64,000 nucleotides of DNA from Maribacter aquimaris (GCF_014596745.1 NZ_JABTCF010000003.1:372001-436000); one strand, 5' to 3'. Positions 24,761 through 34,574 are shown, numbered from the stretch's first letter. The notes: generated from the letters alone by a model not told the origin. A program made the numbers and translations.

Positions 24761-27195
24761 TGGTCTTCCTCCTTTTTAGAAGAACGTTTTACGGAATAAA
24801 AAATACCACCAAGAATGATCAGCACCAACAAAATCGAACTTACCAAGGATATTTGACTGCCTTTTTCAATAATCGGGGGTTCAAATTTAAACGCTATGGT
24901 ATGGTCGCCTTCAGGCACTTTCAAGGCCCTTAAAACATAATTAACCCTAAAATGGTCTTTGCGTTGACCATCGATATAGGCATTCCAACCGTTTTCATAA
25001 AACATTTCGGAAAACACCAATACACCGGCATTGGGATTCGATGATTTATAGACCAAATGGTTGGGTTCGTAATCCGTTAAAGTAACTGTAGCCAATGAAT
25101 CCACTTGGAAATCAAACCGATTTATATTTGAAAACTCGGTAGTGTTCACAACAGCTTCGTGTTTTAGGTCAATACTTCCCAAGGCTGTTATTTCCTCGTT
25201 GGCCGAATTCACACCTATCAAGGAATCTATAAACCATGCATTCCCATTGGCTTTGGCATTCAAGGTTGGCGCATTCTTACCCTCCTCATTTTGTTGGACC
25301 ACATATTTTACATTCAGCATATTCAGGATTTCGATCTTTCCCTGATAGATATAAAAATCGAATAGATCCTGCAATCTAGCAGGTTTGGCCGCATGGTAAC
25401 CACCAATGGATTTATGGTAGAATGAAGTCCGTGCCCCGTTTAAGCCTTCTTGGGGGTCGTATACCCTATAAATACTTTTGTCCTGTAATATTTTCTGATC
25501 TGTGGGTGTTATAGGAAAAGGTGCTGCCATTTTTCGTTTTGACACAAAATCATCCTTGTTAACATAGCGGAGATCCACACCGACCAAATCGACTACGATC
25601 AGCACCCCCATGGCCAGGATAAGCATATTGCCCTTTAATTTCCCCTTTAAAAACAACCAGATCGCCGCGGCCGCCAGAATAACAAAAACCAACGTCCGTA
25701 AAAGATCACTGCTGTACACCGCTTCCCGGTCCAACCGAATCAGCGAGAGGATCTCATCGCCATAATAGCGTTTGAGTGTTTCGTCGGAGGCACCTTCAAA
25801 ACTGAACGTGTTCTTAACCAAAAACAGGGCTACGCCAAGCCCCAACATCGTGAAAAAGGAAATCTTCAATGCTTTTAACTTCCTGCTATTATCCACTGTG
25901 GGATCTATAAGTTCCTTCAAGGCCAATATGCCCAATACGGGAGCACAAAGTTCAACAATCACCTGTATTGATGATACGGCCCTGAACTTATTGTAAAATG
26001 GGAAGTAATCGATCATAAAATCCGTCAAGAAACCAAAATTCTTTCCCCATGACAAAAGAAGGGACAGGACTACCCCGCCCAAGAGCCACCATTTGGCCCT
26101 ACCCTTGACCAAGAGCAATCCCAATAAAAACAAAAAGAGAATCACGGCACCAATATAGGCCGGTGCGGCAACGATCGGCTGATCTCCCCAATAAAGTGGT
26201 AAATGTCTTGAGAAATCCAGTGCCTGACTTCTTGAAATCCCTTGGTCGATCAAAAAGTCGTATGTTTTGGAATCACTGCCCAAATCCTCGGAATTGGACC
26301 CTCCGAATAAACGGGGAACGAACAAATTCAACGACTCCGCGATACCATAACTGTATTGTGTAATATAATTTTTATCAAGTCCCTTGGTCGTTGTCTTTGT
26401 AGAACCATCGGGATTAATGGTCAGTTCGGAGGTGCCCCTGGTACTCCAATCGGCATATTCCTTTGTAGCCATCAAACCTGTTGCATTGGCCGCTATACCA
26501 AGAACAACCGCAACCAACAGCAACCCTACTGAAGTAAAGAAATTTCGCAATTCATTCTTACGGATTGCAAAAAATAAATAGACCAGTCCCAAAATCAATA
26601 CCAAAAGCATAAAGTAATAGGTCATTTGATAATGATTGGCACCCACTTCAAGGGCCATGGCGATGGCGGTCAGCACAAATCCCCACAGGTATTTCTTTCG
26701 GAAGGTAAGTACGATGCCTCCCAAGAGCATGGGCATATACGCCAATGCATGGGCTTTTGCATTATGGCCAACCCCGAGTATTATGATCAAATAGGTTGAA
26801 AATCCAAAGGCCAACGCTCCCATCGCTGCCAGTCTATAATCCACCTTGAGGCAACACAGCAAAATATAGAATCCTAAAAAGTAAATAAAAAGATAGTCGG
26901 CAGGTCGCGGCAGAAAACGAATCAATCGATCCAGTTTCTTTACATAATCATGGGGATAATAGGCCCCTAATTGATACGTGGGCATACCGCCAAAAGCACT
27001 GTTTGTCCAATAAGGTTCCTCCCCTGTTTTCTTTCGAAAATCGTTCTGTTCCTTAGCCATTCCGGTATACTGACGAATATCGGATTGTTCAATGACCTTG
27101 CCTTGTAGAACAGGGCTGAAATATGCCAAGGCGACGATTACAAAAAAAACAAAAACAAAAAAATGGATAAAAAAAGCTTTTAAACCTAACTTCAT
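24757..27195 (-). CDS. YfhO-family membrane glycosyltransferase-like protein
   Basis: An 812-residue protein with about 12 to 13 membrane helices in the N-terminal 550 residues and an exported C-terminal domain of about 220 residues, then a last membrane helix (LVSSILLVLIILGGIFYS) and a charged tail. The C-terminal part ends with the family hallmark: EMFYENGWNAYIDGQ followed by LRALKVPEGDHTI. YfhO proteins resemble GT-C transferases that use lipid-linked sugars; in Firmicutes one is needed for teichoic acid glycosylation. The gene stands between a DUF4834 gene and a GT4/flippase pair in one transcript, which supports work in glycan modification. Confidence 0.88.
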   Translation of the reverse strand: MKLGLKAFFIHFFVFVFFVIVALAYFSPVLQGKVIEQSDIRQYTGMAKEQNDFRKKTGEEPYWTNSAFGGMPTYQLGAYYPHDYVKKLDRLIRFLPRPADYLFIYFLGFYILLCCLKVDYRLAAMGALAFGFSTYLIIILGVGHNAKAHALAYMPMLLGGIVLTFRKKYLWGFVLTAIAMALEVGANHYQMTYYFMLLVLILGLVYLFFAIRKNELRNFFTSVGLLLVAVVLGIAANATGLMATKEYADWSTRGTSELTINPDGSTKTTTKGLDKNYITQYSYGIAESLNLFVPRLFGGSNSEDLGSDSKTYDFLIDQGISRSQALDFSRHLPLYWGDQPIVAAPAYIGAVILFLFLLGLLLVKGRAKWWLLGGVVLSLLLSWGKNFGFLTDFMIDYFPFYNKFRAVSSIQVIVELCAPVLGILALKELIDPTVDNSRKLKALKISFFTMLGLGVALFLVKNTFSFEGASDETLKRYYGDEILSLIRLDREAVYSSDLLRTLVFVILAAAAIWLFLKGKLKGNMLILAMGVLIVVDLVGVDLRYVNKDDFVSKRKMAAPFPITPTDQKILQDKSIYRVYDPQEGLNGARTSFYHKSIGGYHAAKPARLQDLFDFYIYQGKIEILNMLNVKYVVQQNEEGKNAPTLNAKANGNAWFIDSLIGVNSANEEITALGSIDLKHEAVVNTTEFSNINRFDFQVDSLATVTLTDYEPNHLVYKSSNPNAGVLVFSEMFYENGWNAYIDGQRKDHFRVNYVLRALKVPEGDHTIAFKFEPPIIEKGSQISLVSSILLVLIILGGIFYSVKRSSKKEEDQ

Positions 27196-27229
27196 TGGTT
27201 TATGGATGTGGTTGGTTTCGCTAAAATAA

Positions 27230-27493
27230 TCAATCTAGTTCCTCAAACTCGATGTATTCACCAACTTTTTTAGAGGATGAAGGTCTTTTTGATGGTTTTT
27301 TGTCGATTATGACATCACCAACTTTTTCCTCATGGGTTTTCCCTTGTTCGGGAAAACCACCGAAGTTCTCACGAAATCGTTCTTCGGTCTTTCTTGCTGC
27401 ATAGCTGAAAATCTTTGGGGCAAACCACCTGGCCAAAATTTTTAGCAGATAATACACCAAGAGAATTATTAAAATCGTTTTCAGAAAAGCCAT
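27230..27493 (-). CDS. DUF4834 family membrane protein
   Basis: An 87-residue protein with one N-terminal membrane helix (ILIILLVYYLLKILARWF, residues 7-24) and a charged cytoplasmic or periplasmic tail that ends in EYIEFEELD. Length, the RWFAPKIFSYAARK block and the acidic end fit DUF4834, a family found almost only in Flavobacteriia, often next to yfhO genes. The role is unknown. It is the first gene of the operon; the yfhO-type gene starts 34 bases after its stop. Confidence 0.8.
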   Translation of the reverse strand: MAFLKTILIILLVYYLLKILARWFAPKIFSYAARKTEERFRENFGGFPEQGKTHEEKVGDVIIDKKPSKRPSSSKKVGEYIEFEELD

Positions 27494-27580
27494 ATTAATT
27501 TACTGTAATTTATATCAAAAGTACAATTCTAACGTTGTAATAATAACGTAAAAGTCTTAAAATAATAATAAAATCAAACT

Positions 27581-28645
27581 ATGGGCGGTTGTTTTGAGTT
27601 GAAAAAATCAACGTTTTATATCCTTTTTATAAGTCTGGTCATCCCTTTCCTCGGAAGATCCCAATATACAGATGTCATTAATTCCAATAGACCTGGCTTA
27701 TCTGTTAGTGCCTATGCCGTAGGTAAAAATGTGATTCAGTTGGAATCCGGTCTGTTCTACGAACAACAGGACCATAATTTATTGAATACACAAAGTGATA
27801 TTATCGGCACTGACATTTCCTTACGATATGGTTTGTTGTTCGAGCAATTGGAACTGAATTGGGAAGGTACGTTTCAAAACCAAAATATTACGTTTGCAAA
27901 TTTCGATATTAGTGATTCCAGAACTGATTTTTATAGAAATAGGATCGGATTGAAATATTTGATCTACGATCGTTACAAGGATGACAAACCCAATCTATAT
28001 AGCTGGAAGGCGAACAATCTTTTTCAGTTGAAGAATTTGATTCCGTCCATATCCATTTATGCCGGTGCCAATTTTGTTTTGGGGGACAATCCTTTCTATG
28101 TCGGCGACCCGACCATATCCCCGCGGGTAATGGTAGCCACCCAGAGTCGATTATCGCCTAGGTTCGTCCTTATCTCCAACCTTGCATACGACCGTATAGG
28201 AACCGATTTCCCTGAAATGAGTTATATCATCTCGCTCTCCCACGCTTTTAGAAACCCTAAATGGAGTGTCTTCGTGGAAAACCAAGGAATTGACAGTGAT
28301 CGTTACTCCGATGTTCTGCTACGTGGCGGGGTGGCCCATTTGTTCACTGAAGAGTTACAGGCCGATTTAAATCTTGGTGCCAGTTTCAAGAATACGCCTT
28401 CCCGCATTTTTATAAGTGCCGGTGTGTCGTACCGCTTTGATTTCCATAAAGACCAACCCAAGGCCATCGAGGATCAAAATGCAGATGAGAATGGTGGGGA
28501 GATCAAGAAAAACTCCATGAAGAAGAAAAAGAAAGTGAAAAAGAAAAAGAATAATGGAAGGGGTGCAGAGGACATCGATCTGGGTCCGACCAAAAAGCAA
28601 CTTCGGAAACTTAAAAAGGAGCAAAAAAAAGATAATGGACGATAA
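27581..28645 (+). CDS. Outer-membrane transporter-like protein (MetA-pathway/PF13557-like) with basic tail
   Basis: A 354-residue protein. A hydrophobic signal (FYILFISLVIPFLGRSQ) ends near residue 28. Then follows a 250-residue set of amphipathic beta-strands with the start NSNRPGLSVSAYAVGKNVIQLE, the pattern of the putative phenol-degradation MetA (PF13557) transporter family, which are small outer-membrane barrels. The last 60 residues are very rich in lysine (MKKKKKVKKKKNNG), unlike the barrel and probably exposed to the periplasm. The start is uncertain: a TTG at codon 7 would give MKKSTFYILF, a more usual signal peptide. No cargo can be inferred. Confidence 0.7.
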   Translation: MGGCFELKKSTFYILFISLVIPFLGRSQYTDVINSNRPGLSVSAYAVGKNVIQLESGLFYEQQDHNLLNTQSDIIGTDISLRYGLLFEQLELNWEGTFQNQNITFANFDISDSRTDFYRNRIGLKYLIYDRYKDDKPNLYSWKANNLFQLKNLIPSISIYAGANFVLGDNPFYVGDPTISPRVMVATQSRLSPRFVLISNLAYDRIGTDFPEMSYIISLSHAFRNPKWSVFVENQGIDSDRYSDVLLRGGVAHLFTEELQADLNLGASFKNTPSRIFISAGVSYRFDFHKDQPKAIEDQNADENGGEIKKNSMKKKKKVKKKKNNGRGAEDIDLGPTKKQLRKLKKEQKKDNGR

Positions 28646-28749
28646 TGGCTAATGTTCGGTAAAAACCTTTACCCATACCATGAAAAATTGGCGGGTTAAT
28701 TTTCTGATCTTGATTAATATTGCTAATATTGACCTTACAAAAAATTCGT

Positions 28750-29868
28750 ATGGTCACCCTAAAAGAAGCCACCTCCAAAGCCGATTTAAAAAAATTCGTC
28801 AAGTTTCCTTTTTCATTGTACAAAGACTCCCCGTATTGGGTCCCGCCCATTATCAATGAAGAACTTGATTCCTTTGACAAATCAAAAAACCCAGTCTTTA
28901 AAAATGCAGAGGCCCGTTTTTTTCTGGCATACAAGAACGACATTCCTGTAGGTAGGGTCGCAGCTATTGTCAACTGGATAGAGATCAACCAACAAAAGGT
29001 AAGCAAAATGCGTTTTGGATGGTTCGACTTTATCGATGATTTTGAGGTTTCGGAAACCTTGCTAAGGAAAGTTGCCGATATAGGTCATCAACACAACCTG
29101 AAATATATGGAAGGCCCGGTCGGGTTCTCCAATATGGATAAGGTGGGGGTGCTCGTCGAGGGCTTTGAGGAAATAGGCACCATGATTACCTGGTACAATC
29201 ATCCGTATTACCAAAAGCACTATGAACGATTGGGTTTTGTAAAGGAAAAAGAATATGAGGAAAATAGATTCCCCTTTGCCAATGCCCATCCTAAATTTTA
29301 CGATAAGGCCGGTGAATTGGTCAAAAGAAGGTATGGTGTAAAACCCCTAAGTTATACAAAAACAAAAGATGTAATGGCCATGGCAGATTCCATGTTCGAT
29401 CTTTTCAATGAAACCTATGCCTCCTTATCCTCATTTGTTCCGATAACAGAGGTGCAAAAGGCGTATTTCAAAAAGAAATACATCAGTTTTATCAACCCGG
29501 AATACATCAAATACATCCTTGATAAGGATGATAACCTTATTGCCTTTGGTATTGTAATGCCTTCATTTTCCAAAGCCCTTCAAAAATCGAAGGGCAAATT
29601 GTTCCCATTCGGTCTCTTTCATATGTTAATGGCCAAAAAATATAGTAAAGAAGTTATCTTTTACTTGATCGGGGTACACCCCGAATATCAAAATAAAGGG
29701 GTTACAGCCGTCATGTTCCAAGAGTTCTACAAGACGTTTACGGCAAAAAACATACAGCACTGTGTCCGAACCCCTGAATTGGCAGACAATATTGCCATAA
29801 AGCAATTATGGAAGCATTTCGACCCGGAAATATATAAACGCAGGAGAACGTATCGCAAAGAGTTATAA
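28750..29868 (+). CDS. Large GNAT-fold acyltransferase-like protein
   Basis: A 372-residue cytoplasmic protein. The frame opens at a TTG at 28720, but the ATG at 28750 (MVTLKEATS) is chosen because it is the first ATG and the upstream sequence looks like a leader. The N-terminal half has the block FVKFPFSLYKDSPYWVPP, seen in a Bacteroidetes family of long GNAT-like proteins. The second half ends with VHPEYQNKGVTAVMFQE, the Q/R-x-x-G-x-G/A acetyl-CoA loop. The family is conserved but has no known substrate. A terminator follows 5 bases after the stop. Confidence 0.75.
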   Translation: MVTLKEATSKADLKKFVKFPFSLYKDSPYWVPPIINEELDSFDKSKNPVFKNAEARFFLAYKNDIPVGRVAAIVNWIEINQQKVSKMRFGWFDFIDDFEVSETLLRKVADIGHQHNLKYMEGPVGFSNMDKVGVLVEGFEEIGTMITWYNHPYYQKHYERLGFVKEKEYEENRFPFANAHPKFYDKAGELVKRRYGVKPLSYTKTKDVMAMADSMFDLFNETYASLSSFVPITEVQKAYFKKKYISFINPEYIKYILDKDDNLIAFGIVMPSFSKALQKSKGKLFPFGLFHMLMAKKYSKEVIFYLIGVHPEYQNKGVTAVMFQEFYKTFTAKNIQHCVRTPELADNIAIKQLWKHFDPEIYKRRRTYRKEL

Positions 29869-29872
29869 TAAC

Positions 29873-29909
29873 AAAACCCCCAGCATTCCATGAATTCTGG
29901 GGGTTTTTT
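29873..29909. terminator. Bidirectional terminator between GNAT gene and alpha-oxoamine synthase gene
   Basis: AAAACCCCCAG pairs with CTGGGGGTTTT around a 13-base loop, with T-rich tails on both strands; it serves two convergent genes. Confidence 0.88.
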
Positions 29910-29927
29910 ATGATATAATAAGTACGC

Positions 29928-31187
29928 TTACTCTCCCATGGCGGCAGCAACTGCAGCCGACAATCTTTTATACGTACCATTTTCAAGACGCTCGCGTATT
30001 GCGGAAAACGCCTCCAAAGTTTCTTCAATATCTGCCATCGTATGTGTAGCTGTAGGAATCAAACGCAATAAGATCATCCCTTTAGGAATTACAGGATACA
30101 CTACAATAGAGCAGAATATTCCATAATTTTCACGAAGGTCCTTAACCAAAGCCATTGCCTCAGGAATACTTCCGCTTAAATAAACAGGTGTCACACAACT
30201 TGTAGTGCTACCGATATCAAAACCTCGCTTCTTAAGACCATTTTGCAATGCATTTACGTTCTCCCAAAGTTTGGCCTTTAATTGTGGCATGGTGCGTAAC
30301 ATATCCAAACGTTTCAAAGCACCTTTCACATAAATCATAGGCAGTGACTTGGCGAACATTTGTGAACGAAGATTATATTTTAGATAATCTATAATTTCCT
30401 TATCCGCAGCCAAAAAAGCACCTATACCGGCCATTGATTTTGCAAAAGTCGCAAAATACACATCAATATCATCCTGGACACCTTGTTCCTGCCCCGTTCC
30501 AGCACCCGTTTTACCGAGGGTACCAAATCCGTGTGCATCATCCACGAACAGTCTAAAATTATATTTTTTCTTTAGGGCAATTATTTCCTTTAACCTGCCT
30601 TGTTCCCCACGCATACCAAATACACCTTCCGAAATAACCAATATACCTCCACCGGTCTGTTCGGCCATTCTTTTGGCTCGCTCCAGGTTTTTCTCAAGAC
30701 TCTCCATATCGTTATGCTTGAAGGTAAAGCGTTTACCCATATGCAAACGTACACCATCGATAATACAAGCGTGTGCGTCTACGTCATAAACAATAATATC
30801 GTCCTTCGCGACTAAGGCATCTATGGCCGAAACCATTCCCTGATAGCCAAAATTCAATAAATATGCAGATTCTTTGGAAACAAAAGCTGCCAACTCCTGC
30901 TGGAGTTGCTCATGGAAATCAGTATGCCCACTCATCATCCTTGCCCCCATAGGGTAAGCAGCACCATATTCTGCAGCGGCCTCCGCATCAACTTTCTTAA
31001 TCTCCGGTAAATTGGATAGTCCCAAATAATCATTTATACTCCAAGTAATCACCTCTTTACCTTGGAACTTCATTCTATTGGAAATAGGTCCTTCTAATTT
31101 TGGAAAAACAAAATATCCTTCTGCCTGAGAAGCCCATTTTCCCAACGGACCTTTATTCTCAATAATTCTTTCAAATATATCTCTCAT
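29928..31187 (-). CDS. Alpha-oxoamine synthase, candidate cysteate or serine fatty-acyltransferase
   Basis: A 419-residue PLP enzyme of fold type I. Key positions from the chosen start: SINDYLGLSNLP (50-61), HTDFHEQL (88-95), DxAHG with Asp217 and His219, and the PLP-binding lysine Lys250 in FATFAKSMAG. This is the family of 8-amino-7-oxononanoate synthase, serine palmitoyltransferase and cysteate fatty-acyltransferase, which condense an amino acid with an acyl-CoA or acyl-ACP. The gene is not in a biotin cluster. The neighbour, on the same strand, is a cysteine-synthase-fold enzyme, the pair expected for capnine sulfonolipid bases in flavobacteria. A longer frame opens at 31238; I prefer the ATG at 31187 because a promoter -7 box lies in the extension. 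The choice between serine and cysteate cannot be made from sequence alone. Confidence 0.8.
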   Translation of the reverse strand: MRDIFERIIENKGPLGKWASQAEGYFVFPKLEGPISNRMKFQGKEVITWSINDYLGLSNLPEIKKVDAEAAAEYGAAYPMGARMMSGHTDFHEQLQQELAAFVSKESAYLLNFGYQGMVSAIDALVAKDDIIVYDVDAHACIIDGVRLHMGKRFTFKHNDMESLEKNLERAKRMAEQTGGGILVISEGVFGMRGEQGRLKEIIALKKKYNFRLFVDDAHGFGTLGKTGAGTGQEQGVQDDIDVYFATFAKSMAGIGAFLAADKEIIDYLKYNLRSQMFAKSLPMIYVKGALKRLDMLRTMPQLKAKLWENVNALQNGLKKRGFDIGSTTSCVTPVYLSGSIPEAMALVKDLRENYGIFCSIVVYPVIPKGMILLRLIPTATHTMADIEETLEAFSAIRERLENGTYKRLSAAVAAAMGE

Positions 31188-31208
31188 TTTACCTAACTGG
31201 TTTGTCTG

Positions 31209-31216
31209 CAAAAGTA
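31209..31216 (-). promoter_or_regulatory. -7 promoter element before the alpha-oxoamine synthase gene
   Basis: On the minus strand this reads TACTTTTG followed by C, an exact TAnnTTTG box. It lies between the two possible starts and supports the ATG at 31187. The -33 element is imperfect (ATG for TTG). Confidence 0.5.
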
Positions 31217-31257
31217 GAGATTTTTCATCAGCATTCATAACATATTGGTACGCAAAA

Positions 31258-31290
31258 AAAAAGCAATGATGTTTAAATCATTGCTTTTTA
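31258..31290 (-). terminator. Terminator after the cysteine-synthase-like gene
   Basis: AAAGCAATGAT (31260-31270) pairs with ATCATTGCTTT (31277-31287); a long A run gives a T tail on the minus strand. It separates the transcript of the 31313 gene from that of the synthase gene, at least in part. Confidence 0.82.
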
Positions 31291-31312
31291 TTGGTTTAGA
31301 TAATTTTAAACC

Positions 31313-32353
31313 CTATTTTATAAACTGTACACTGTGGGTTTCTTGTTCTACCCCAACCCCCATAAATCCTTGGTCTTCCATCCATTTGTCGCTGTAGACC
31401 TTGCTCATATATCGAGACCCATGGTCAGGGAACACCACAACGATATTACTATCCTTGTCAAATTTCCCAAGGGCATCCAATTGTTTGATGGCCTGCATGG
31501 CCGCCCCACTGGTATAACCGGCAAAAATACCTTCGGTACGGGCCAATTCCCGTGCAGAATGGGCACTTTCCTCATCGGTAACCTTAATAAATTCATCGAT
31601 AACACTAAAATCGGTCGAAGTAGGAATCAAATTTTTTCCAAGTCCTTCTATACGATAAGGGTAAATCTCCTTATTGTCGAATTCACCGGTTTCGTGGTAT
31701 TTTTTTAGCACGGAACCAAAAGCGTCAACCCCAATGATCCTAACATCGGAATTCTGTTCCTTTAAATATCTTCCTATGCCGGAGATGGTTCCCCCGGTAC
31801 CACTACACGCGACCAAATGGGTAATCTTTCCATTGGTCTGATTCCATATCTCAGGACCTGTTGATGCATAATGGGCATCAATATTCAATTCATTGAAATA
31901 CTGGTTGATATACACGGAACCTTCTGTTTCCTTATGCAATCTTTTTGCCACCTCATAATAAGACCGGGGATCATCAGCACTAACATGGGCAGGGCACACA
32001 TAAACCTTGGCACCCATTGAACGCAGCATATCAATTTTATCGGCAGAGGATTTAGAACTGACCGCAAGAATACAATCGTACCCTTTAATAATGCTCACCA
32101 TGGCAAGGCTGAAGCCTGTATTGCCCGAGGTGGTCTCGATTATGGTGTTCCCTTCCTTTAATATACCCTTCTTTTCTGCTTGATCTATAATATAGGATGC
32201 TATTCTGTCCTTAGTGGAATGTCCGGGGTTAAAGGCCTCTACCTTGGCATAATAATTACCGTGAAGGTTGGCCGTTAATTTATTTAGTTTGATTAGGGGA
32301 GTGTTTCCTATTAAGTCTAGGACACTATTGTAGGCATTTATCTTATGTTCCAT
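31313..32353 (-). CDS. PLP-dependent cysteine-synthase/CBS-fold enzyme, candidate cysteate synthase
   Basis: A 346-residue fold-type II PLP enzyme. It shows [10 protein letters not shown] (14-23), the PLP lysine Lys48 in [17 protein letters not shown] for substrate and phosphate binding, and [15 protein letters not shown] for the phosphate loop. These are marks of O-acetylserine sulfhydrylase, cystathionine beta-synthase and their relatives. In flavobacteria, a member of this family makes cysteate from phosphoserine and sulfite for capnine lipids. Its neighbour on the same strand is an alpha-oxoamine synthase that could use the cysteate. Ordinary cysteine synthesis remains possible. No sulfate assimilation gene lies near, which weakly favours a special role. 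Length is normal; there is no regulatory CBS domain. Confidence 0.82.
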   Translation of the reverse strand: MEHKINAYNSVLDLIGNTPLIKLNKLTANLHGNYYAKVEAFNPGHSTKDRIASYIIDQAEKKGILKEGNTIIETTSGNTGFSLAMVSIIKGYDCILAVSSKSSADKIDMLRSMGAKVYVCPAHVSADDPRSYYEVAKRLHKETEGSVYINQYFNELNIDAHYASTGPEIWNQTNGKITHLVACSGTGGTISGIGRYLKEQNSDVRIIGVDAFGSVLKKYHETGEFDNKEIYPYRIEGLGKNLIPTSTDFSVIDEFIKVTDEESAHSARELARTEGIFAGYTSGAAMQAIKQLDALGKFDKDSNIVVVFPDHGSRYMSKVYSDKWMEDQGFMGVGVEQETHSVQFIK

Positions 32354-32431
32354 AAAGGCAATCTAAGTTTTGATCCTAGAAAATTATCAAATTGATCAAA
32401 TTCCTCGACAAAACTACTATTTTTTTTATTA

Positions 32432-34489
32432 TCATTCGATTTTCCCCTCCAAATCCAATAAAAATGCATATTCCTTGGTAACTTCCCTCAAGGATTCGAA
32501 ACGTCCGGAAGCTCCTCCATGGCCAGCTTCCATATTGATATTGAACAACAATAGATGGTCATCGGTTTTCAATTCCCTTAATTTTGCCACCCATTTTGCT
32601 GGTTCAAAATACTGTACCTGTGAATCATGTAAACCAGTCGTGACCAACATATTGGGATAATCATGGGCGGTTACATTATCATATGGGGAATAGGATTTCA
32701 TGTAATCGTAGTATTTTTTATCATTGGGATTCCCCCATTCGTCATATTCCCCTGTCGTTAGCGGAATGGAATCATCCAACATGGTTGTTACCACATCCAC
32801 AAAAGGCACAGCGGCAATAACCCCATTATAGAGTTCAGGTGCCATATTCACCACCGCCCCGATCAAAAGTCCACCCGCAGATCCCCCCATCGCATAGAGA
32901 TGGTCAGGACTTGTGAAATTGTTTTTGATCAGATGCTTGGAACAATCTACAAAGTCAGTGAACGTGTTCATCTTTTTTAGGAGTTTACCATCATCATACC
33001 ATTGCCTACCCAAATATTGTCCGCCCCTTATATGGGAAATGGCATAAACAAAACCACGATCCAAAAGACTTAAACGGACCGTAGAGAAATACGGATCAAT
33101 GGTCGACCCATAAGAACCATAAGCATACTGTAATACGGGTGTGTCCTTATTGATCTCTGTATCTTTATGAAACACGATAGACATCGGGACCTTAGCCCCA
33201 TCACGGGCCGTGGCCCATATGCGTTCTGACCTATAATCCTCCTTTTTGAACTTACCGCCCAGGACTTCCTGTTCCTTTTTGACCACCTTGTCCTTGGTGC
33301 GCATATTAAAATCTATCACCGAGCTGGGTGTTGTCATTCCGTTATAGCCGTAGCGTAGGATCTCTGTGTCGAACTCGGGGTTCGCACCCACATAGGCCGT
33401 ATAGGTTTCGCTTTCGAAGGGCAAATAATAACTATCCTTTTTATCCCAACGGGTGATCTTTAGTTTATTCAGTCCATTCTCCCGTTCGGAAAGCACATAA
33501 TAATCCTTGAAAATATCAATATCCTCTAGCAAGACCTCCTCCCTATGGGGGATGAACTCTTCCCAAGATTCCGAAGAAGTCTGCGCTTCCCCAACCTTCA
33601 TCAATTTAAAGTTCCTTGCTTTATCCTTATTGGTTAAAATATAAAATGAATCGCCATAGTGTGCTATGGAATACTCCAATCCCCTTTTCCGTGGGGAGAA
33701 TATCCTGAAATCATCCATGGGGGTATCTGCATTCAATATCCTAAATTCGGAAGTCAATGTACTGTAACTCCCTATGACCAAATATTTATGTGACTTGGTT
33801 TTATAGACAAAGGTTCCGAAAGTTTCATCCTCTTCGTGATAAACCATGTGATCATCCGAAGTATCGGTACCGAAAGTATGCCTGTAAATCTTATCAGCAC
33901 GAAGTGTAACTGGGTCTTTTTTACTGTAGAACATGGTTTTGGTATCATTGGCCCACACAGAGCCACCCGTGGTGTTTTCTATTTTATCACTGTAGATTTC
34001 ACCCGTTTCAAGATTCTTGATCTGAATGGTATACTGTCTTCGCGAAACCGTATCAATACCAAATGCCGCCAATTTATTGTCTGGACTGATCGCAATCCCC
34101 CCTAAATTGAAGAATTCGTGCCCTTCGGCCATTTCATTGCAATCGAACATGATTTCCTCCGGGGCGTCCAACGTGTCTTTGTGACGGCTATAAATGGGGT
34201 ATTCCTTGCCTTTCTCATAGCGGGTAACATACCAATATCCGTTTTTCTTATAAGGTACCGAGGAATCATCCTCCTTGATCCTTCCCTTCATTTCCTCGAA
34301 CAAAGCGTTTTGGAAATCCTTGGTATGCGCGGTCAATTTTTCATAATAGGCATTTTCCTTCTCGAGATGGGCTATGACCTCCGGGTCTTCCCTATCGTTC
34401 ATCCAATAGTAATCATCTACCCTAGTATCGTTATGTTTTACTAATTCCTTTTTTACTTTTTTGGCAACGGGGGCAACATTTTTTGTCAT
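32432..34489 (-). CDS. ptrB: Oligopeptidase B / prolyl oligopeptidase-family serine peptidase
   Basis: A 685-residue cytoplasmic peptidase of family S9A. The N-terminal 400 residues are the seven-bladed propeller. The C-terminal alpha/beta hydrolase domain has the nucleophile in AMGGSAGGLLIGA, the acidic pair in DDSIPLTTGEYDEWGNPND (which also forms the Arg-binding site typical of oligopeptidase B), and the catalytic histidine in EAGHGGASGR. The N-terminal VDDYYWMNDREDPEV is also characteristic. The enzyme cleaves short peptides after basic residues. It stands alone; a -7 box lies upstream (34519-34526). The assignment to oligopeptidase B rather than prolyl oligopeptidase rests on these motifs. 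Confidence 0.9.
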   Translation of the reverse strand: MTKNVAPVAKKVKKELVKHNDTRVDDYYWMNDREDPEVIAHLEKENAYYEKLTAHTKDFQNALFEEMKGRIKEDDSSVPYKKNGYWYVTRYEKGKEYPIYSRHKDTLDAPEEIMFDCNEMAEGHEFFNLGGIAISPDNKLAAFGIDTVSRRQYTIQIKNLETGEIYSDKIENTTGGSVWANDTKTMFYSKKDPVTLRADKIYRHTFGTDTSDDHMVYHEEDETFGTFVYKTKSHKYLVIGSYSTLTSEFRILNADTPMDDFRIFSPRKRGLEYSIAHYGDSFYILTNKDKARNFKLMKVGEAQTSSESWEEFIPHREEVLLEDIDIFKDYYVLSERENGLNKLKITRWDKKDSYYLPFESETYTAYVGANPEFDTEILRYGYNGMTTPSSVIDFNMRTKDKVVKKEQEVLGGKFKKEDYRSERIWATARDGAKVPMSIVFHKDTEINKDTPVLQYAYGSYGSTIDPYFSTVRLSLLDRGFVYAISHIRGGQYLGRQWYDDGKLLKKMNTFTDFVDCSKHLIKNNFTSPDHLYAMGGSAGGLLIGAVVNMAPELYNGVIAAVPFVDVVTTMLDDSIPLTTGEYDEWGNPNDKKYYDYMKSYSPYDNVTAHDYPNMLVTTGLHDSQVQYFEPAKWVAKLRELKTDDHLLLFNINMEAGHGGASGRFESLREVTKEYAFLLDLEGKIE

Positions 34490-34518
34490 GGTAATCTATT
34501 CATTATGGAAAGAAGATG

Positions 34519-34526
34519 CAAAAGTA
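34519..34526 (-). promoter_or_regulatory. -7 promoter element of the oligopeptidase gene
   Basis: The minus strand reads TACTTTTG then C, an exact TAnnTTTG box, 30 bases before the ATG. No exact TTG lies at the -33 distance. Confidence 0.45.
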
Positions 34527-34574
34527 ATACTTACCATAGAAACTAGCATTCTTTTTACCCTGCGGATCATATAA

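Noticed and set aside
29928-31238. Biotin-synthesis enzyme BioF for the alpha-oxoamine synthase gene
   Set aside because: No biotin genes are near, and the adjacent cysteine-synthase-fold enzyme points to lipid base synthesis; the family alone does not exclude BioF activity.
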